Origin: Microcella pacifica
GTDB lineage: Bacteria > Actinomycetota > Actinomycetes > Actinomycetales > Microbacteriaceae
Direction of reading: 5' to 3'
DNA: 64,000 nucleotides
Assembly (NCBI RefSeq): GCF_009371975.2
Contig: NZ_VIKT02000012.1
Span: forward strand, 27,417-91,416
The notes under the pieces were generated by a model that searched no databases, was not told the DNA's origin, and was given only the letters and a program-made list of their open reading frames with translations. Numbering within the stretch: position 1 is the first letter of the stretch; every line of letters begins with the position of its first letter. This document shows positions 58,512 to 64,000 of the stretch, one piece after another. The position numbers were made by a program, and so were the translations under genes.

Positions 58512-60605
58512 ATGACCGAAGTGCGATGGGACGACATCGACCAGCGGGCAGTCGACACGGCGCGAGTTCTCGCGGCTGACGCGGTCGAGAAGGTGGGCAA
58601 CGGGCATCCGGGAACGGCCATGAGTCTCGCGCCACTCGCGTACCTGCTGTACCAGCGCGTGCTGCGCCACGACCCCGCCGACCCGACCTGGGCCGGTCGC
58701 GACCGCTTCATCCTGTCGGTCGGCCATTCGTCTCTCACGCAGTACGTGCAGCTGTACCTCGGCGGCTTCGGTCTCGAACTCGACGACCTGAAGGCGCTGC
58801 GCACGTGGGGCTCCCTCACCCCCGGCCACCCCGAATACGGTCACACGCCGGGCGTGGAAATCACGACGGGGCCGCTCGGCCAGGGTCTCGCCTCCGCCGT
58901 CGGTTTCGCCTACGCGGCACGCTATGAGCGCGGCCTCTTCGACCCCGACGCCCCCGCCGGCGAGTCGCCCTTCGATCACACGATCTACGTCATCGCCGGC
59001 GATGGCGACATCCAGGAGGGAGTGACGTCAGAAGCCGGCAGCCTCGCCGGTCACCAGGAATTGGGCAACCTGATCGCGATCTACGACTCGAACCAGATCT
59101 CGATCGAGGACGACACCGCCATCGCCTTCACCGAGGATGTCGCCGCGCGCTATGCGTCCTACGGCTGGCAGGTGCAGACCGTGGACTGGAAGAAGACCGG
59201 CCACTACCAGGAAGACATCCACGAGCTGTACGCGGCGATCGAGGCGGCGAAAGCCGAGACCTCCCGGCCCTCCCTGATCATCCTGAAGACCATCATCGGG
59301 TGGCCCTCCCCCGGCAAGCAGAACACGGGTGCCGTGCACGGCTCGGCCCTCGGAGCGAACGAGCTCGCGGCGACGAAGCGTGCCCTCGGGTTCGACCCCG
59401 AGCAGTTCTTCACCATCGATGACGACGTCATCGCTCACACGCGAGCCCTCGCCGATCGTGGGGCTGCCGCCCATGCCGAGTGGCAGCAGCGGTTCGAGAC
59501 CTGGGCGGCGGCGAACCCGGAACGCAAGCAGCTCTGGGATCGCCTGCAGACCGGCGAGCTGCCCGACGGCCTGGACGCGGCGCTGCCGCACGGGGAACCC
59601 GGCACGGCGATGTCGACCCGGGCCGCGTCGGGCGCCGTCATCAATGCGCTCGCCGCTCACCTGCCCGAGCTCTGGGGTGGGTCTGCCGACCTGGCCGAAT
59701 CGAACCTGACGACCATCAAGAGTGCGGCATCGTTTGCGCCCGCCGAGCGATCGACGCACGAATGGACGGCCGAGCCGTATGGGCGAGTGCTGCACTTCGG
59801 CATCCGCGAGCACGCGATGGGCGCCATCATCAACGGCATCCTCCTGCACGGGCCCACCCGCGCCTTCGGGGGCACCTTCCTCATCTTCAGCGACTACATG
59901 CGGCCCGCCGTCCGCCTCGCCGCACTCATGAACATCCCGAGCATTTTCGTCTGGACTCACGACTCAGTCGCCCTGGGAGAGGACGGCCCCACGCATCAGC
60001 CGATCGAACAACTCGCCACGCTGCGCGCCATCCCCAACATGACGGTGGCCCGCCCCTGCGACGCCGCCGAGACAGCGGCCGTCTGGCTGGAGGTGCTGCG
60101 GCGCCGAGGCGGCCCCACCGGCATCGCCCTGACTCGTCAGAATGTGCCCGTGCTCGACCGAGGCGCGGGCGACGCTTCCGGCGATGTTCTCGCCTCAGCA
60201 GCGCTCGCAGACCGCGGTGCCTATGTTCTCGCCGAGGCCCCTGGCGGTGCGCCTGACGTGATTCTCGTCGCCACCGGGTCGGAAGTGCAACTCGCGCTCG
60301 CGGCGCGAGACACGCTCGCGCAGGAGGGCATTCGGGCGCGCGTCGTGTCGGCGCCGTCACTCGAGTGGTTCGCCGAGCAGGATGACGACTACCGCGAGTC
60401 GGTGCTGCCCTCGGCAGTGCGGGCCCGCGTCTCGGTCGAAGCCGGTGTCGCGCTGAGTTGGCGTGACATCATCGGCGACGCCGGTCGCAGTGTCTCGATC
60501 GAACACTTCGGCGCCTCGGCGTCCGGCCCCGAGCTGTTTGAACGCTTCGGCATGACCGCCGACGCGGTCGTCGCGGCGGCGAAGGATTCACTCACGCAGA
60601 GGTAG
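58512..60605 (+). CDS. tkt: Transketolase
   Basis: A 697-residue thiamin-diphosphate enzyme. The N-terminal substrate/ThDP blocks are VGNGHPGTAMSLAPLAYLLY, the ThDP motif AGDGDIQEGVTSEA, the middle-domain FGIREHAMGAIINGI with catalytic Glu, and THDSVALGEDGPTHQP. It moves two-carbon units and accepts erythrose 4-phosphate, the end product proposed for the tetritol operon. ATG at 58512 has GGTGAGGAG upstream. It is probably a second, operon-linked copy rather than the housekeeping gene, which would normally lie beside tal. Confidence 0.93.
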   Translation: MTEVRWDDIDQRAVDTARVLAADAVEKVGNGHPGTAMSLAPLAYLLYQRVLRHDPADPTWAGRDRFILSVGHSSLTQYVQLYLGGFGLELDDLKALRTWGSLTPGHPEYGHTPGVEITTGPLGQGLASAVGFAYAARYERGLFDPDAPAGESPFDHTIYVIAGDGDIQEGVTSEAGSLAGHQELGNLIAIYDSNQISIEDDTAIAFTEDVAARYASYGWQVQTVDWKKTGHYQEDIHELYAAIEAAKAETSRPSLIILKTIIGWPSPGKQNTGAVHGSALGANELAATKRALGFDPEQFFTIDDDVIAHTRALADRGAAAHAEWQQRFETWAAANPERKQLWDRLQTGELPDGLDAALPHGEPGTAMSTRAASGAVINALAAHLPELWGGSADLAESNLTTIKSAASFAPAERSTHEWTAEPYGRVLHFGIREHAMGAIINGILLHGPTRAFGGTFLIFSDYMRPAVRLAALMNIPSIFVWTHDSVALGEDGPTHQPIEQLATLRAIPNMTVARPCDAAETAAVWLEVLRRRGGPTGIALTRQNVPVLDRGAGDASGDVLASAALADRGAYVLAEAPGGAPDVILVATGSEVQLALAARDTLAQEGIRARVVSAPSLEWFAEQDDDYRESVLPSAVRARVSVEAGVALSWRDIIGDAGRSVSIEHFGASASGPELFERFGMTADAVVAAAKDSLTQR

Positions 60606-60636
60606 CGTTTCGCAACCCGCGAATGGTCGCCGGCAG

Positions 60637-61188
60637 TTAAATCAGCCAGCGCTGCTTCTGCACGAGCGAGACGCGCCGCCAGGCCTTGCCGATGCCCCAG
60701 GTGTCGCCAGCGAACGTGGTCGCGATCACGATCAGGGCGAGGGCGTAGATGATGTGGTAATCGACGAGGGGGTTGTTCGAGGCGGTCAGCGGCGTGAAGG
60801 GCCACTCGGCGAGGTGCATGAAGACCATGAGGATGGTGCCGGCCACAGCGCTCACGCGAAGGCCGATACCCAGCATGACGGCGACGCCGATGCCGAGCAT
60901 CCCGAGCATGAACAGCACGTCGGTGACCGGGTTGGCGAGGGTGAGGAAGAAGTCCTTGAGCGGTCCGGTGACCGTGTCGCTCCTGAGGAAGCCCTGGGCC
61001 GGCGTGCCGCCGTTGATCCAGGCCCGCTCGAGCGGCGTCGCGTAGCCGAGCCCGAACGTCTTGTCGAGAAACGCCCACAGGAAAATGAACCCGGTTGCCA
61101 GGCGCAGGACGGCGAGGGAACGGCGGCCAGGGCCAGCGTCGTGAGTGCGAACGTCGGAGTGCGCGGTCATGGTCGTGGTGGTCATCAT
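60637..61188 (-). CDS. DoxX-family membrane protein
   Basis: A 183-residue protein with four to five helices. It begins with a Thr/Met-rich cytoplasmic stretch (MMTTTTMTAH) and the DoxX-like GRRSLAVLRLATGFIFLWAFLDK. DoxX-like proteins are diverse; some relate to thiosulfate:quinone oxidoreductase or oxidative stress complexes. GAGGAG lies eight bases before the ATG at 61188. It is convergent with the transketolase gene, 31 bp away. Confidence 0.8.
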   Translation of the reverse strand: MMTTTTMTAHSDVRTHDAGPGRRSLAVLRLATGFIFLWAFLDKTFGLGYATPLERAWINGGTPAQGFLRSDTVTGPLKDFFLTLANPVTDVLFMLGMLGIGVAVMLGIGLRVSAVAGTILMVFMHLAEWPFTPLTASNNPLVDYHIIYALALIVIATTFAGDTWGIGKAWRRVSLVQKQRWLI

Positions 61189-61354
61189 GGTCTCCTCAAC
61201 GGGACTTCGAACCGGCGCGAGTCGCTGATCCGGGGGTGATGACCCCAGCGTGCTCCGCTCGCCGACCCCCGGGCAGTGCCAAAGGTCCCGCATCTGCAGA
61301 TCCCGTGGCGCCGAGGAGGCCGGGACGGTCGCGCGCCCCTGAGGAGAAGCCGCG

Positions 61355-61840
61355 TCAGCGGGGCAGGTTCGCCTCGATGAGCTCGACGATGGGGCGAGCG
61401 TCCGGCAGCACGGTGGGCCGGAAGCGATGCACCTCGCCGCTCGGGAGCACGAGGAACTTCTCGAAGTTCCACATGATCGGGCCTGCCTTGCCCCCGTGAT
61501 CGGGCGTCTCGACGAGCTGCTGGTAGAGCGGGTGCCGCTTCTTGCCGTTGACCTTCGCCTTCTCGGTCATGGGGAAGGTGACGCCCCAGGTGGTGCTGCA
61601 GTACTCGGCGATCTTCTCCTCGCTCGAGAGCTCCTGCAAGAACTGGTTCGAGGGCACCCCGAGCACCGTGAAACCGCGGTCGGCGTAGCGCTTCTGCAGG
61701 TCTTCGAGCTGCTCGTACTGCGGGGCGAGCCCGCAGCGTGAGGCCACGTTGACGACGAGCACGACGCGGTCGGCGAACTCGGCGAAGGTCGTCTCGCGGC
61801 CATCGAGCATCGTGAGCGGAGCATCCGTGAGGGCGGTCAT
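61355..61840 (-). CDS. Glutathione-peroxidase-family thiol peroxidase
   Basis: A 161-residue thioredoxin-fold peroxidase. The peroxidatic Cys36 lies in NVASRCGLAPQY, Gln in VLGVPSNQF and Trp in GPIMWNFEKFLV complete the catalytic set. In bacteria without glutathione such proteins usually use thioredoxin. The family resolving Cys is probably the one in EYCSTTWGV. ATG at 61840 is chosen; the longer frame is antisense of the upstream leader. It diverges from the quinone oxidoreductase gene. Confidence 0.92.
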   Translation of the reverse strand: MTALTDAPLTMLDGRETTFAEFADRVVLVVNVASRCGLAPQYEQLEDLQKRYADRGFTVLGVPSNQFLQELSSEEKIAEYCSTTWGVTFPMTEKAKVNGKKRHPLYQQLVETPDHGGKAGPIMWNFEKFLVLPSGEVHRFRPTVLPDARPIVELIEANLPR

Positions 61841-61934
61841 GCCCGCACGATAACCGCGCAATCTGGGCGCGGGCGGTGACGGCCGTGCGGCGACCCGGCT
61901 TAGGCTCGACTCGACGCGAAGGAGAAGGGTGCGC

Positions 61935-62897
61935 ATGCAGGCGATCGTCATGTCCGAGACCGGTGGACCCGAGGTACTGCGGGCGACGGATGCTCCGCCT
62001 CCCGCACCCGCTCACGGCGAGGTGCTCGTGCGCACGCACGCCGCGGGGCTCAACTTCATCGAGATCTACCAGCGGAGCGGCGGATACCCGGTGAGCCTGC
62101 CCTTCACTCCGGGTTCGGAGGCCGCCGGCGTCGTGGAGACGCTCGGCGAGGGCGTCACGAACCTCACGGTGGGCGACCGTGTGTGCACGGCCGAGGCTAG
62201 CGGCACCTACGCCGAGCTGTTCACGGTGCCGGCCGAGCGCGCGGTCGTGGTGCCCGACGGTGTCGAGCTCGACACCGCTGCGGCCCTGCCGCTGCAGGGG
62301 CTCACCGCTCATTACCTCGCGACCTCGGCCGCGCATCCGAAGCCCGGCGACACCGTGCTCGTGCACGCGGGGGCGGGCGGGGTCGGCCTGCTGCTGACGC
62401 AGGTGCTCGTCGCTCGCGGGGTGCGCGTGGTGACGACGACCTCCGACGATGAGAAGGGCGAGCTCAGTCGGGCGGCGGGCGCCGAGCGGAGCATCCGGTA
62501 CGAGGGCTTCGCGGATGCTCTGCGTGAGCTCACGGGCGGCGAGGGCGTGCCCGTGGTCTACGACGGGGTCGGCCGGGCCACCTTCGACGATTCGCTCGCG
62601 AGCCTCGCGGTGCGCGGAAGGCTCGTGCTCTTCGGCGCCGCGAGCGGCCCCGTGCCGCCGTTCGACCTGCAGCGCCTCAACGCCGGTGGGTCGTTGAGCG
62701 TCACGCGCCCCTCGCTCGGGCACTTCGTGCGCACCCCCGCCGAGCGCTCGGGGCGCTACCGCGAGCTCTTCACCATGCTGTCGTCGGGGTCGTTGACCGT
62801 GCGCATCGGCGCCCGCTTTCCGCTCGCCGAGGCCGGGGCCGCGCAGGCCGCTCTCGCGAGCCGCAGCACGACCGGCAAGGTGCTGCTCGAACCGTAG
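61935..62897 (+). CDS. Quinone oxidoreductase (zeta-crystallin-like, zinc-free MDR)
   Basis: A 320-residue NADPH-dependent medium-chain reductase. It has AAGLNFIEIYQRSG near 37, the PGSEAAGVVETLGEGV block, and the nucleotide loop VHAGAGGVGLLL followed by TTSDDEK. The zinc ligands of alcohol dehydrogenases are missing, as in QOR. It probably reduces quinones or enones. ATG at 61935 with GGAGAAGGG upstream; a GTG two codons earlier is also possible. The neighbour glutathione peroxidase suggests a joint oxidative-stress role. Confidence 0.9.
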   Translation: MQAIVMSETGGPEVLRATDAPPPAPAHGEVLVRTHAAGLNFIEIYQRSGGYPVSLPFTPGSEAAGVVETLGEGVTNLTVGDRVCTAEASGTYAELFTVPAERAVVVPDGVELDTAAALPLQGLTAHYLATSAAHPKPGDTVLVHAGAGGVGLLLTQVLVARGVRVVTTTSDDEKGELSRAAGAERSIRYEGFADALRELTGGEGVPVVYDGVGRATFDDSLASLAVRGRLVLFGAASGPVPPFDLQRLNAGGSLSVTRPSLGHFVRTPAERSGRYRELFTMLSSGSLTVRIGARFPLAEAGAAQAALASRSTTGKVLLEP

Positions 62898-62938
62898 GGG
62901 TGACGCCACCGCGTGTGTGGAGGTCGCAGAAACGACAG

Positions 62939-62968
62939 AAACCCCCGAACCCGTGGGTTCGAGGGTTT
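62939..62968. terminator. Hairpin after the quinone oxidoreductase
   Basis: GAAACCC-C-CGAACCC at about 62938-62952 pairs with GGGTTCG-A-GGGTTTC at 62955-62969, with one C/A mismatch and a 2-nt loop. It lies 42 bp after the stop and is followed by CGATGT. It should terminate transcription before the IS element. Confidence 0.55.
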
Positions 62969-63005
62969 CCGATGTCCTGAGACATCACACGAGCGGTGAC
63001 GGTGG

Positions 63006-64000
63006 TGTTGAGTCTCAGGACTTAAGCAACAGATGTCTCACGACATAGGCAACACTCTCGTGCGGCAGGCTCGCGAGTGTCTCGAGCCCACCTCATCGTC
63101 ACCGCGATCACCGTCCAAGGCCTCACCCAAGCCCAAGCAGCCCGCACCTACGGCCTCTCGCCCAGCCGCGTCAGCCGCATCATGGCCCGCTGGCGCCGCG
63201 AAGGCGAGGCTGGGCTCGAAGCGCGCTCGCGCCGCCCGAAAACCTCACCCCATGCCACCCCGGCGGCGACGATCGAGCTGATCGTGAACCTACGGGCGAA
63301 CCTACAAACCCGAGGCCTCGACCGCGGCCCCGCGACCATCGCCTGGCACCTGCAGCACCATCACGCCATGACCGTCTCGCGGGCAACGATCGCGCGCATT
63401 CTGAACCGTGAAGGCCTTGTCACTCCCGAGCCGAAGAAGCGCCCCAAAGCCTCCTACATTCGCTTCCAAGCCGACCTGCCCAACCAGTGCTGGCAATCCG
63501 ACTTCACCCACTTCTCTCTCGCCGACGGCACTGGCACGGAGATCCTCACCTTCCTCGACGACTGCACGCGATTGGCCATCTCGGTCACCGCCCACGCCCG
63601 CGTCACCACGCCGCTGGTGCTGGCATCCTTCCGCGCCGCGATCGTCGAACACGGACCACCGCAGGCCACGCTGACCGATAACGGCATGGTCTTCACCGTC
63701 CGCCTGGCCGGCTGGGGACGCCAGGGCGGACGCAACGCGTTCGAGGCTGAACTGCACGCCCGCGGCATTGAGCAACGCAACGGCGCCCCCTCGCACCCGC
63801 AAACTCAAGGCAAAGTCGAACGGTTTCAGCAGACGCTGAAGAAATGGCTTCGGGCACAACCGCCAGCCGAGACGCTGCAGCAGCTGCAGGCCCAGCTCGA
63901 TGAGTTCGTCAGCTACTACAACCAGCGCCGCCCTCACCGATCGCTCCCGCACCACTCAACCCCAGCAGCCCGCTACCGGGCACTGCCGAAGGCAACACCG
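63006..64000 (+). mobile_element. IS481-type insertion sequence, right end outside window
   Basis: A transposase of the IS481 type starts at 63077 and runs off the window. The 70 bp before it contain repeats consistent with a terminal inverted repeat. TGTTGAGTCTCAGGACTTAAGC begins at 63006 and the complementary CAACA closes at about 63031; GATGTCTCACGACAT (63032-63047) and GATGTCCTGAGACATC (62971-62986) repeat the GATGT/ACATC theme. The exact left boundary and target duplication cannot be fixed without the right end. Confidence 0.65.
63077..64000 (+). CDS. IS481-family transposase (3' end outside window)
   Basis: From a GTG at 63077, 308 codons are open to the window end. An N-terminal helix-turn-helix (QAARTYGLSPSRVSRIMARW) is followed by a short-box linker and the DDE integrase core. 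The first Asp is in CWQSDFTHFSLADG, the second in LTDNGMVFT and the Glu in GKVERFQQTLKKW. The YYNQRRPHRSL C-terminal motif of IS3/IS481 transposases follows. An alternative earlier ATG at 63033 is in a different frame. The protein appears intact as far as it can be read. Confidence 0.85.
   Translation, partial: MSRAHLIVTAITVQGLTQAQAARTYGLSPSRVSRIMARWRREGEAGLEARSRRPKTSPHATPAATIELIVNLRANLQTRGLDRGPATIAWHLQHHHAMTVSRATIARILNREGLVTPEPKKRPKASYIRFQADLPNQCWQSDFTHFSLADGTGTEILTFLDDCTRLAISVTAHARVTTPLVLASFRAAIVEHGPPQATLTDNGMVFTVRLAGWGRQGGRNAFEAELHARGIEQRNGAPSHPQTQGKVERFQQTLKKWLRAQPPAETLQQLQAQLDEFVSYYNQRRPHRSLPHHSTPAARYRALPKATP

Overview
The window is high-GC DNA from an actinobacterium, most likely a member of the Microbacteriaceae (Micrococcales). 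I infer this from the dispersed menaquinone genes with DUF4229 and PLDc_N neighbours, FprA-type ferredoxin reductase, a GAD-less AspRS, several GTG starts and dense ATGA/GTGA overlaps. It contains no rRNA, tRNA or CRISPR array that I can recognise. The taxonomic guess rests on gene content only.

Layout. 1-1.9 kb: 3' end of a cardiolipin synthase, a DUF1801 protein and a truncated AbiEi-like fragment beside a perfect inverted repeat. 1.9-17.7 kb: the menaquinone region (fprA, polyprenyl diphosphate synthase, menG, menF, ppk2, menD, menA, menE, menB, menC). A thioredoxin lipoprotein, a CcdA-like protein and a two-component system sit inside it (10.0-13.3 kb). 18.6-39.6 kb: the cytochrome c maturation genes. 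Phosphatase, tlpA, ccdA and resB (39.6-35.9 kb) are tightly coupled on the minus strand, but the expected last gene, ccsB, lies at 18.6-19.5 kb on the same strand. The 16.4 kb between resB and ccsB is filled with metal and thiol genes: two DsbA-like proteins, Lnt, a DUF6804 protein, CtaG, an ArsR/CzrA-type sensor with a CDF exporter, VKOR, a BlaI/M56 pair, DUF5134, a CopD-CtaG fusion interrupted by an in-frame TGA, a CopA-type ATPase, a ZIP-like protein and MntH. By eye this stretch, resB and the 5' part of ccsB are less GC-rich than the men genes.

39.6-48.7 kb: AspRS, an acetyltransferase, a coupled MFS/PLP-racemase-like/lactone-oxidase operon, and a TetR gene divergent from a ring-cleaving-dioxygenase/esterase pair, with a perfect 26-bp palindrome between them. 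48.9-60.6 kb: an apparently complete operon for four-carbon polyols (tetritols). It holds a DeoR regulator, a TIM-like isomerase, an RpiB-like isomerase, a dihydroxyacetone-kinase-family kinase, a sugar-type ABC transporter with a DUF2291 protein and a zinc polyol dehydrogenase. It diverges from a transketolase that could consume the erythrose 4-phosphate formed. 60.6-64 kb: DoxX, glutathione peroxidase, quinone oxidoreductase, a terminator, and the start of an IS481-type element that runs off the end.

Working together: the men genes make the quinone of the respiratory chain. The ccs, ctaG and copper genes supply haem and copper to its oxidases, and the DsbA/VKOR/CcdA/TlpA proteins handle extracytoplasmic thiols. 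The tetritol operon channels a carbon source into the pentose phosphate pathway.
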